12,312 nucleotides of DNA, taken from NCBI GenBank assembly GCA_007127665.1, contig SKYY01000200.1:1-12312 (forward strand), read 5' to 3'. Made by a program: the position numbers and the translations under genes. The notes beneath the pieces are model-generated. The model was not told the DNA's origin and ran no database searches. It was given only the letters and a program-made list of their open reading frames with translations. Positions within the stretch are counted from its first letter, which is position 1. Each line of letters opens with the position of its first letter. Source of the DNA: Balneolales bacterium. GTDB taxonomy: Bacteria; Bacteroidota; Rhodothermia; Balneolales; Natronogracilivirgulaceae. Shown piece by piece: positions 1-6,290 of this stretch.

Positions 1-541
1 AGCCATGGCAGTATGGACAATGATAAACCCCATTTCCCCATAAAGCTTCCAGCCCCGGGATGTCCAGAAGATCATCGGTGACGCCGCCGGCGAAAACAAG
101 CGACTGGCCCCGGAATTTTCGTCCATCAGAAAGAGAAACTGAAAAAACATCTTCTTCCTTTTCGACGGAATTAACATGGCCGGCAAGATGCGTGAGATAT
201 TCTTTGTACTGGGTAAGCTGATTGCGTGCCTCCCCGAGAATTTCCTTCGGATTGTGGCCATCACGACTGAATACGTTATTGGCTTGGGGAGAAGTACGGT
301 TTCTGGGTTGTCCCTCATCGATCACCAGAACGGATCTTCTGCATCTTCCAAGCCCCATCGCAGCAGACAGCCCCGCGAAACTTCCCCCGATAATCAGGAC
401 ATCGTACATTTTTCCGGGATCGGCCGAATCGTCAAAAGCATATTGTAAATCCGAAACAGGTATCCGCTCATTTGAGAAGGGTATCTGAAAAATGGCTCCA
501 AATCCCAAAGCGGTTGTTTTGATGAAGGATTTGCGATTCAT
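1..541 (-). CDS. Thioredoxin-reductase-like FAD/NAD(P) oxidoreductase, 3' part outside window
   Basis: This open frame starts at ATG 541 and runs off the left edge, leaving 180 codons visible. From residue 45 it reads MYDVLIIGGSFAGLSAAMGL, the Rossmann FAD-binding motif GxGxxG in its GGSFAGLSA form. An acidic turn (VLVIDEGQPRN) follows, then a family-typical FAGGVTDDLLDIPGLE stretch. The last codons give HCPYCHG (residues 174-180), the CxxC redox disulfide of thioredoxin-reductase-like enzymes. Homologues usually begin at the MYDVLI position, which would be ATG 409. Here a 44-residue extension precedes it, with an N-terminus (NRKSFIKTTALGFGAIF) that resembles a Tat signal but has RK instead of RR. 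Family members pass electrons from NAD(P)H through FAD to a disulfide; the substrate is unknown. Start 541 is preferred because the leader is coherent, but no clear ribosome binding site decides it. Family assignment is firm; export is inferred. Confidence 0.88.
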   Translation of the reverse strand, partial: MNRKSFIKTTALGFGAIFQIPFSNERIPVSDLQYAFDDSADPGKMYDVLIIGGSFAGLSAAMGLGRCRRSVLVIDEGQPRNRTSPQANNVFSRDGHNPKEILGEARNQLTQYKEYLTHLAGHVNSVEKEEDVFSVSLSDGRKFRGQSLVFAGGVTDDLLDIPGLEALWGNGVYHCPYCHG

Positions 542-692
542 AGTATTCAGGATATGATTTGCAGTTCAGGATTTTTTTCGCGATAGTACGTCTGTTTTTG
601 ATTGTGCTGGAAGCATTGGGCATTTTTGCCATTACTTATACTTAGGAAAGCGGAAGTGAGAAAATGCCAACGAACCCGGTAATGCCCTTAGA

Positions 693-1397
693 CTAAGATT
701 CCCATTGAGGCCAGGGGTCTTTAAAAAAGCCTCCCCGGTGGTACATATCAATTTCATCATCGGCACAAAGACTTTTTTCAAGTTTCTTTTGAAGTTCCTG
801 TTTGTCCATGTATTGACCGATAAAGACAAGTTCATTAAGGCGGTCTCCAAAATCTTTGGTCCATCGGCCCTTAATTCTCTCCTCATTAGCCTGAAAGGCC
901 GGGTGTTGATTCCGCTCAATTTTGGGTAGAGAATCCCACCAAACCCCTGCAGGTTCGGCCTTGATGGAGCGGCCTGCCTGGCTCCAGTTGATGGCTATAT
1001 CGGGTCTGGATGCGATCCACAATAATCCTTTTGAGCGCACAATATTCGGGGGCAGGTTATTTGTTATGAGGTCCCAGAGTCTTTCAGGATGAAAAGGACG
1101 CGGTGTCTGAAATACCAGTGAACTAATCCCGTATTCCTCCGTTTCCGGGGTATGCTCATTTTCAAGCTCTTTGATCCAACCAGCAGATTCTGAGGTGGTT
1201 TCGTAATCAAAAAGGCGGGTATTCAGTACGTCCGATAAAGGGACATCAGAGTAAACCGTTCGTATGATTTTCGCTTCCGGGTTTAACTTTTTTACAGCTG
1301 CTTTAAGGCCTTCCTTGTTGTGAAGAATATGATGTAACAGTGTAGTTTTCCCTGAACCGAGAAAACCACTTAAAACAGTGACGGGTAAGCGGTTCAT
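693..1397 (-). CDS. COG0523/CobW-type protein with an internally deleted GTPase domain
   Basis: The protein has 234 residues. It opens with a classical COG0523 (G3E GTPase, CobW/YciC/ZNG1-like) start, [18 protein letters not shown], which includes the P-loop at residues 11-18. After EGLKAAV (29-35) it jumps straight to [12 protein letters not shown], a segment that in full-length relatives follows the guanine-recognition motif. The C-terminal part is complete and typical: [20 protein letters not shown] (85-104), [14 protein letters not shown], a WSQAG motif, and [11 protein letters not shown] near 184-194. Absent are the CxCC metal-binding motif, the Walker B/ESTG region and the NKxD guanine-specificity motif. 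Family members are usually near 400 residues, so roughly 160 appear lost in frame. Relatives are GTP-dependent metal chaperones or insertases, often zinc-linked; this form probably cannot hydrolyse GTP normally. The frame is otherwise intact with no stop. It could be a functional short form, a decaying gene or an assembly collapse. Two Fur-like boxes lie upstream. Confidence 0.85.
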   Translation of the reverse strand: MNRLPVTVLSGFLGSGKTTLLHHILHNKEGLKAAVKKLNPEAKIIRTVYSDVPLSDVLNTRLFDYETTSESAGWIKELENEHTPETEEYGISSLVFQTPRPFHPERLWDLITNNLPPNIVRSKGLLWIASRPDIAINWSQAGRSIKAEPAGVWWDSLPKIERNQHPAFQANEERIKGRWTKDFGDRLNELVFIGQYMDKQELQKKLEKSLCADDEIDMYHRGGFFKDPWPQWES

Positions 1398-1401
1398 GTG
1401 T

Positions 1402-1491
1402 TTAAAATTTTGGATTCATATCGTCACATTGAGCAATCATGGAAATAATCATGAGCTTGTCTTTCCGAAACATCGGCCATGAATGTTTCAT
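1402..1491 (-). CDS. Possible 29-residue leader ORF before the CobW-like gene
   Basis: Downstream of the predicted transcription start, an ATG at 1491 opens a 29-codon frame ([20 protein letters not shown], ending CDDMNPKF). Its TAA lies 4 bases before the ATG of the CobW-like gene, in a different frame. That spacing would allow translational coupling. The peptide contains one cysteine, one histidine and several methionines, but matches no family I recognise. No Shine-Dalgarno sequence precedes it, though that is common here. It may be chance, since a leader of about 125 nt can easily contain such a frame. The longer frame overlapping this region in another phase looks spurious because it runs across the promoter. 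Confidence 0.25.
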   Translation of the reverse strand: MKHSWPMFRKDKLMIISMIAQCDDMNPKF

Positions 1492-1515
1492 CAGACCAGA
1501 TTGAGGAGGTGTATG

Positions 1516-1530
1516 CGCAATTGAGTTGCA
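1516..1530. promoter_or_regulatory. Fur-family-like box A (over the -7 element)
   Basis: The 15-base site CGCAATT-G-AGTTGCA has 5 of 7 arm positions paired. Its right half is identical to the perfect box at 9970-9984, and the identity extends into the flanking bases (AGTTGCAAATATA). It overlaps the -7 element of the CobW-gene promoter. Short palindromes of this shape are typical of Fur/Zur-type dimeric repressors. The regulator itself is not in this window, so the protein and metal are inferred. Confidence 0.55.
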
Positions 1531-1560
1531 AATATAATCTGTCAATAATACAATAGCAAC
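1516..1560 (-). promoter_or_regulatory. Bacteroidetes-type promoter of the CobW-like gene
   Basis: On the minus strand the -7 element reads TATATTTG (plus 1529-1536), an exact match to the Bacteroidetes TAnnTTTG consensus. Twenty bases upstream lies GTTG (plus 1557-1560), three of four matches to the -33 TTTG element. Transcription should begin near 1523, giving a leader of about 125 nt before ATG 1397. The two elements fall inside two separate palindromes, which suggests repression by occlusion. Confidence 0.6.
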
Positions 1561-1569
1561 TTTGTTGCA
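1555..1569. promoter_or_regulatory. Fur-family-like box B (over the -33 element)
   Basis: AGCAACTTTGTTGCA contains a GCAAC-TTT-GTTGC inverted repeat with five perfectly paired positions. Its centre is 39 bases from the centre of box A, close to four helical turns, so two dimers could bind the same DNA face. The -33 GTTG element is part of the palindrome. With box A it covers both promoter elements of the CobW-like gene. Confidence 0.55.
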
Positions 1570-1670
1570 ATAAATAGGTCAAAGGGGACTGACTTTTCTT
1601 TGGAACCTGTTTCGTTGTGTCGCAAAGCATAGAAATACATAGTGTTGTCGTCAGAAGTGTGGCAAGAGCT

Positions 1671-3086
1671 TCACGTTTTGTCTGCTGCAAAAAAATAAAG
1701 TCCCTTTTTTAAAACAAAACCGAGAAGGAGCACAATCACGCCGAAAAAAGCTCCGGTGCCGGTATATGTCAGGCTGGAATAGAGCATGTAGATACATGCA
1801 GCGAGAAACAACAGAGCAGGGAGGGGATAGAGTGGAATATTCTGCTTGTATCCTGCTTCGGAATTCTGATACTGGAGTTTGAACAAGCCGATGATTACCA
1901 TCAGTATAAAAAACCAGAAAACGGGAGCGGTGAAGTCAACAACAGCGGAAAGGTTGTCGGATGACAATGTGCCGGCAGCAAGAAGAATGAGGGCAACAAA
2001 ACCCTGGACAGCAAGTGCATGACCAGGCGTGTCTCTCCTTTCATTCCATTTGCCGACCAAACGAAATTCGGGATAGTCACGGCCAAGGGCAAAAAGGGAA
2101 CGAGAACCTGTTATAATGGTAGCGTTTGCGGTTGAAATGGCTGCAATGATTATTATGGATACAATCACTGCAGATCCAAGCTGGCCGAACAGCGCTTCGC
2201 TCAATTCTTGCCCTGGTGCTGCTGAATTTCTCAGGCCATCCAACCCCATAATGTGAATGTAAGCAAGATTAATTCCAACATACAAAAGGGTTATCAGAAT
2301 CACCGAACCGGTCAGTACTCTTCCAATAGTTTGTCTGGCGTTTCTTAATTCCCCGGTAAGGTAAGCGGCTTCATTCCAGCCTCCGAATGTCAGGAGCACG
2401 AAGATCATGGCTAAACCCGGCATGCTAACGGACCAGTCAGTGACCTGACCAGGAGTGAGCAACACGCCGTTGTGACCTTCCCCGGAATTATGAAAAAGGG
2501 CGGTGAGACATAGTGTAATTAGCGCACCGATTACCAGAGCGGCCAACAGGTTCTGAATTTTACTGGATTGTCGCGTACCACTCATGTTAATCACTGTCAG
2601 CACGATGACCAATAAGGCTGCATATATGGTGTTGCTGTTAGCGCCTAAATTTGCAATAGAAGTGGCATAATCACCAAAAATAAGCGCAACAAGTGCAAGT
2701 GAGCCGGTTTGAATGACACTGACTCTGCCCCAGGCGAACAGGTATGCCGTTGATGGCCCTATGCTTCTGCGAAGAAAGGTGTATTCTCCACCGCTATCCG
2801 GCATTCGCATGGAGAGAGCGGCGTAGCACAATGATCCGGAAAAAGCAATAATCCCGCCGGCAATCCAGAAAAGTATGAAGTCAGCTTCGTTAGCGGCATG
2901 ACCGGCAACTATTGACGGAAGCCTGAATATGCCAACACCAATCACCATCCCAATTAATACCGCAACAGCACTGAAGCTGCCCATTCTGCGATATTCAGGC
3001 GTTTTATCAGGCGTGATAGCCGACTTGTTCATCTGTTTAAAATTTTTCATTTGATCACGTGCCATTCCATAACCAGATTTACTCAT
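1671..3086 (-). CDS. APC-superfamily amino acid permease
   Basis: This 471-residue polytopic membrane protein has about 12 hydrophobic segments. The first carries the broken-helix motif IGMVIGVGIFRLPS (residues 45-58), where APC transporters bind the amino and carboxyl groups of the substrate. MPDSGGEYTFLRRSIG (95-110) is the conserved loop of the APC/LAT group. FGGWNEAAYLTGELRN (234-249) is the usual mid-protein motif. The likely role is uptake or exchange of an amino acid at the inner membrane; specificity cannot be read from the sequence. Start 3086 is the most upstream ATG. AGGAG lies only 1-2 bases before it, so MARDQ (3065), MKNFK (3050) or MNKSA (3029) are possible. About 150 bases separate it from the upstream barrel gene. 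I see no clear promoter of its own, so readthrough from the receptor locus is possible. Confidence 0.9.
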   Translation of the reverse strand: MSKSGYGMARDQMKNFKQMNKSAITPDKTPEYRRMGSFSAVAVLIGMVIGVGIFRLPSIVAGHAANEADFILFWIAGGIIAFSGSLCYAALSMRMPDSGGEYTFLRRSIGPSTAYLFAWGRVSVIQTGSLALVALIFGDYATSIANLGANSNTIYAALLVIVLTVINMSGTRQSSKIQNLLAALVIGALITLCLTALFHNSGEGHNGVLLTPGQVTDWSVSMPGLAMIFVLLTFGGWNEAAYLTGELRNARQTIGRVLTGSVILITLLYVGINLAYIHIMGLDGLRNSAAPGQELSEALFGQLGSAVIVSIIIIAAISTANATIITGSRSLFALGRDYPEFRLVGKWNERRDTPGHALAVQGFVALILLAAGTLSSDNLSAVVDFTAPVFWFFILMVIIGLFKLQYQNSEAGYKQNIPLYPLPALLFLAACIYMLYSSLTYTGTGAFFGVIVLLLGFVLKKGLYFFAADKT

Positions 3087-3236
3087 GCTCCTGAGCGTCC
3101 CGGTGTCATCCGCAGAATCTCAGGTTCCTTTCAAAGTGCCTTGGGGATGTTACTCTGCAGATGGAGCGATTGCGTGATGAACTGTACTCTTTAGCACAAA
3201 CGCTTTGGTTCGGGCACTGTGCACTCGCATCAGGAG

Positions 3237-4748
3237 TCATAGTGCAAGTGTCAAAGATACCGAAATGCCATATTGCAACCGTTTCGGACTAAAACCGTCT
3301 TGCGGGTGGATTGAAACAAATGTGTCTGCCGCGACACCGATATCAGAAGCTCCAATTGCAAAAAACCTTCCAATCGTAGAAGAGAGTGTTGCAATATTTT
3401 GCTCCCACAAGAGAAAGTCGGGAAGAAAAATTCTACGGGCGGCCTCATTCGTCGATCTGGCGTTCAGTCTGTTCTCTAATGGGATGTAGTATTTCACCCT
3501 GATTCCAAGAAGGCTGGATTGTGTAGATCTTGCCAGGTTCGCGTCAACCGACAGCAGGGTCAGTAACCTGTCGGATGCAGAAACAATATCCTCAAGGTCA
3601 TATAGATCAAAGTTGGCGCGTAGCTTCAAAGAGATTCTGTCTGTTTTCGAATTACTCAGCCATGTGTTATTAAAGAAAGCCTGACCTCTGAAGTGGGTAA
3701 GGAGAACATTTTTCCCGTTCAGAAAGGGATCGATTCCATCACCGGATGTCCAATAGCTTCTCAGCCCGAACTCACGGGATCTGTTTTCCAGGGATTGATA
3801 GAATGTCACGCCTGATGAAAGTGTAAATGTATTCCATTCGCCGGTAGGCACGGGGTTACTGATGCCGGTGCTTGCGTTTTCCGTGGATGCAGAAACATCA
3901 AGGAAAGAAACAAGGCTCACATCGCTCCTTCTTATATGCACCTGGATCCCCCCACCGAATGTGTTTTCAGAATATGCCCGAGAAGCAGAGTTGAAGGTGG
4001 TCTGATTGAACGTCTCAATCCCTCTGAGGATCAGGACATAGGTATCCAATTGATTAAAAAAGCCAAGTTCCTGCTCTTCCTTTTTACCCTGGAATGAGCC
4101 GCTGATTCCGAGGTTGACGTTATCAGAAAAGTTGATATTCAGGCCTTTTCTGATGAAATAACGGTTATAAGTGAACATAGGCCTTTCTGCATTTTTGCGG
4201 GCACCTTGCATAACCTCATAGGCAACGGAATATCCAACCCTGAGCTTCTGAAAAAGAATGGGTGAAGCCGCGCTTGATTTTAGGAGTATGTGCATGTTGT
4301 CCCAGTCACCACCGGTTGTGTCGACCCATTGGTAGGGATTGTTTGTACGGACCGGTGCATGGTTTCGATAAAACACGTTCCCGTGATTCGTCTGAGAAAG
4401 CAGTACATCTCCAAGCAGCATCCAGCTGCCGATATTCTGCGTGCCTTTTGCATGGAAAAACCCTCCTGTAATTTGCTCTGGCTCTCTTACAGCTTGCAGG
4501 TCACCACTGCTGAAAAAGCCCGCGGCCTGCAACTGCCCGGTGCTGGATATTCCGGCTTCGGGAAGTCCTGCAGCATTGCCAGCCTCTCTCCATATTCCGG
4601 CGAGGGTGTCAGGAGTGAGTGAAATGCTGGTGGGCAGGTAGTTTTCTCGAACGGAAAATTGCCCCTGAGCCTGGTGGGGTATCGAGACACTGAGAAGTAG
4701 TAAGCAAACTGTCGTTACGAATGAAAGATGCTTCGGAATCGACTGCAT
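3237..4748 (-). CDS. DUF6850-like outer-membrane beta-barrel protein
   Basis: The mature protein is rich in alternating polar/hydrophobic strands with aromatic residues, has no long hydrophobic helix after the leader, and ends ISVSLTLAL, as expected of an outer-membrane barrel. The leader MQSIPKHLSFVTT plus a CLLLLSVSI core and a QAQGQ cleavage region defines the start chosen here (4748, 503 residues). In-frame ATGs at 4772 and 4805 would add 8 or 19 residues. An ATG at 4967 would overlap the preceding gene by 92 bases and is unlikely. WREAGNAAGLPE and GGFFHAKGTQNIGSWMLLGD resemble the DUF6850 family, which in Bacteroidota sits beside DUF4876 and TonB-receptor genes, as here. Function is unknown; a surface partner or substrate channel for the receptor is inferred. 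It is last in the locus, behind a hairpin that could lower its expression. Confidence 0.8.
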   Translation of the reverse strand: MQSIPKHLSFVTTVCLLLLSVSIPHQAQGQFSVRENYLPTSISLTPDTLAGIWREAGNAAGLPEAGISSTGQLQAAGFFSSGDLQAVREPEQITGGFFHAKGTQNIGSWMLLGDVLLSQTNHGNVFYRNHAPVRTNNPYQWVDTTGGDWDNMHILLKSSAASPILFQKLRVGYSVAYEVMQGARKNAERPMFTYNRYFIRKGLNINFSDNVNLGISGSFQGKKEEQELGFFNQLDTYVLILRGIETFNQTTFNSASRAYSENTFGGGIQVHIRRSDVSLVSFLDVSASTENASTGISNPVPTGEWNTFTLSSGVTFYQSLENRSREFGLRSYWTSGDGIDPFLNGKNVLLTHFRGQAFFNNTWLSNSKTDRISLKLRANFDLYDLEDIVSASDRLLTLLSVDANLARSTQSSLLGIRVKYYIPLENRLNARSTNEAARRIFLPDFLLWEQNIATLSSTIGRFFAIGASDIGVAADTFVSIHPQDGFSPKRLQYGISVSLTLAL

Positions 4749-4827
4749 TGGGTTGTAGCGGTGACGCGGCATAGCGGAATACCCTGAAGGCATTGATGGT
4801 TTCATTGAGGCGCATGCCCGGAAAGAA

Positions 4828-4860
4828 ATGTCCCGGAGCCGGTTCAAGACTCCGGGACAT
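4828..4860 (-). terminator. Perfect 11-bp hairpin between DUF4876 and DUF6850 genes, possible attenuator
   Basis: ATGTCCCGGAG at 4828-4838 is exactly complementary to CTCCGGGACAT at 4850-4860, with an 11-base loop. It begins 15 bases after the DUF4876 stop codon. On the minus-strand transcript the stem is followed by UUUCUUUCC, a broken U-tract. It may be a weak terminator or an mRNA-stabilising stem that sets a lower level of the downstream barrel. It also argues that DUF6850 translation starts after the hairpin. Confidence 0.5.
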
Positions 4861-4875
4861 GTTGTAGGGTTTGGG

Positions 4876-6096
4876 TCAATCAAATGATCCGGGTGTTGGC
4901 GGTGTGATAATCTCAAAATCCTCTGTCGTGTTACCGGTGTTTCTGAGAATCCTTCTTCCATCCACAATACGATCGGTTTTTCTTCTCGCGCTTTCGGAAG
5001 TGTAGGTCCCGGATGCGCTTACAAACCCTGCGTCAAGAGCAAGGGGGATACGTTTAAAATCACCACTTTGCGGGTTTTGCAGGGCTTCAAATGCGTCGAT
5101 TACCTGATCGATAGGTAACTTTATCCTTGGGGGGATTTGGGGAGGAAAGTCGGGGATGGGAACCTGTTCAAGGGCATCGAAATCATCCACACGGAAAATA
5201 ACTATGGCTGGTCCAAATACAGGTACGAGCCAGGTGAAGCCACCCGTGAAATAAATGCGCTCCATGTTGGTAACATTGGGATTATCAATGTCCCTGTCAT
5301 CATCCCGCTGGTTGTACGTTTCAAAATCGGCATCGCCCAGATTAACCGGACTGTTTGGGTTAAGGTCAGGGTTGTTTCGGTGATCCTGTGCTGTCTGAGC
5401 GATGATAAAACTTTCCCCTGGCTGAATGGGATGGTCGGTTCCGGAGCCGGGAACTCTCCAAACACTGTTCAGATATACGTGGTCCTGATCCGCCTGAAAA
5501 GGAGTTGGCTGAGTATTTGGGTTAATCTGTCCGGAGGGGCCGAAAATATCGGCGATATAGAGACCGTCTGCGTACAATACTTCGTTGGAGTTATTGAAAA
5601 TTTCATGAAATTGATCATTGAAGTAATTTCCTCCTGCAGGGTTCTTTGACCCGGTGTAGTAGACTTCCTTGATTACAAAATTTCCGAGCGCAGATGCCCG
5701 TAAGGCAAGTTCGACTGGGGAGTCGGGTTCTGTTGTGAAGTTCTGGTTGCTCAGGCTTGTGGAGAGCGTGGCCTCTTCTGCATAACCGGCAAGCGTAAGC
5801 ATTTCTTCCGCTGACAATGTAACTTCAGCGCGTACGTCATACCGGCCCGGGATAAGGCCTTCAAAAAGAACCAGTCCGTTTTCGTCGGATGTAAGGTTTT
5901 GCTCGTCGCCCCTTTCGACGCTGGTGAGGGTCACAACCGCTTCGGGAGCAAATGACTCAGAAAATTCATCGGGGAAAAGGACCTGGAATCGAAGATCGAT
6001 ATTTGAGATTCCGGAATCACTGTCGCATGCCCCGGGCAAAAAGCCGGCGAATGCAATCAATGTCAGGATGGACAGTGCAAGTATTTTGTTTTTCAT
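4876..6096 (-). CDS. DUF4876-family lipoprotein
   Basis: The protein has 406 residues. The leader MKNKILALSILTLIAFAGFL ends in PGAC, with the lipid cysteine at residue 24 followed by DSDSG, an acidic tail like the surface-export signals of Bacteroidota lipoproteins. Residues about 33-130 look like an Ig/carboxypeptidase-regulatory beta domain (AVVTLTSVERGDEQNLTSDE, then GLVLFEGLIPGRYDVRA). From residue 139 the family signature appears: NFVIKEVYYTGSKNPAGGNY and DQFHEIFNNSNEVLYADGLY. This resembles the DUF4876 core and, loosely, a lamin-tail fold. DUF4876 proteins have no established biochemical role but typically accompany a TonB-dependent receptor and DUF6850 barrel. Probable placement is the outer leaflet as a receptor accessory or ligand-binding lid. 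A tandem 19-bp repeat lies just before its start. Confidence 0.85.
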   Translation of the reverse strand: MKNKILALSILTLIAFAGFLPGACDSDSGISNIDLRFQVLFPDEFSESFAPEAVVTLTSVERGDEQNLTSDENGLVLFEGLIPGRYDVRAEVTLSAEEMLTLAGYAEEATLSTSLSNQNFTTEPDSPVELALRASALGNFVIKEVYYTGSKNPAGGNYFNDQFHEIFNNSNEVLYADGLYIADIFGPSGQINPNTQPTPFQADQDHVYLNSVWRVPGSGTDHPIQPGESFIIAQTAQDHRNNPDLNPNSPVNLGDADFETYNQRDDDRDIDNPNVTNMERIYFTGGFTWLVPVFGPAIVIFRVDDFDALEQVPIPDFPPQIPPRIKLPIDQVIDAFEALQNPQSGDFKRIPLALDAGFVSASGTYTSESARRKTDRIVDGRRILRNTGNTTEDFEIITPPTPGSFD

Positions 6097-6106
6097 TTTT
6101 TTGGTG

Positions 6107-6144
6107 TTTAGCAGGATTAGTAAGATTTAGCAGGATTAGTAAGG
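6107..6144. repeat. Tandem duplication of a 19-bp unit before the DUF4876 gene
   Basis: Two adjacent copies of TTTAGCAGGATTAGTAAG plus one base (6107-6125 and 6126-6144) differ only at the final position (A versus G). They end 11 bases upstream of the DUF4876 start codon. Such a short perfect tandem repeat could expand or contract by slippage and change the leader length. Confidence 0.9.
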
Positions 6145-6290
6145 ACAGAATCAACTCACATGGCAGGATCTGGTTATCGCCAATGAGTCAGCCAGTGACA
6201 GGCATATTTGTAGCGCTTCGCGATTTTAGGTTCCATTCGTGATTTTCAGTTTATGGGTTATCGAGTTCATGATTAGGTGAATAAGGGTAC
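6145..6290. other. Intergenic spacer between receptor and DUF4876 genes
   Basis: Together with the tandem repeat, about 194 bases separate the TonB-receptor stop from the DUF4876 start. I see no TTTG/TAnnTTTG promoter, no Fur-like palindrome and no strong terminator here. Readthrough from the upstream receptor is therefore the simplest explanation for expression of the two downstream genes, but an undetected promoter cannot be excluded. Confidence 0.4.

Noticed and set aside
1424..1690. An 88-codon minus-strand frame upstream of the CobW-like gene
   Set aside because: It runs through both promoter elements and both palindromes and overlaps the end of the permease gene. Its composition does not look like protein.
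4749..4967. Extended N-terminus of the DUF6850-like protein from ATG 4967
   Set aside because: It would overlap the DUF4876 gene by 92 bases, pass through the hairpin, and bury the signal peptide more than 70 residues inside the protein.
5137..5649. A 170-codon plus-strand frame inside the DUF4876 gene
   Set aside because: It is antisense to a well-supported family member and shows no domain, leader or independent promoter.
6200..6225. AGCGCTTCGCG near 6212 as a possible terminator after the receptor gene
   Set aside because: The pairing is too short and no T-tract follows on the minus strand, so it does not support a terminator.
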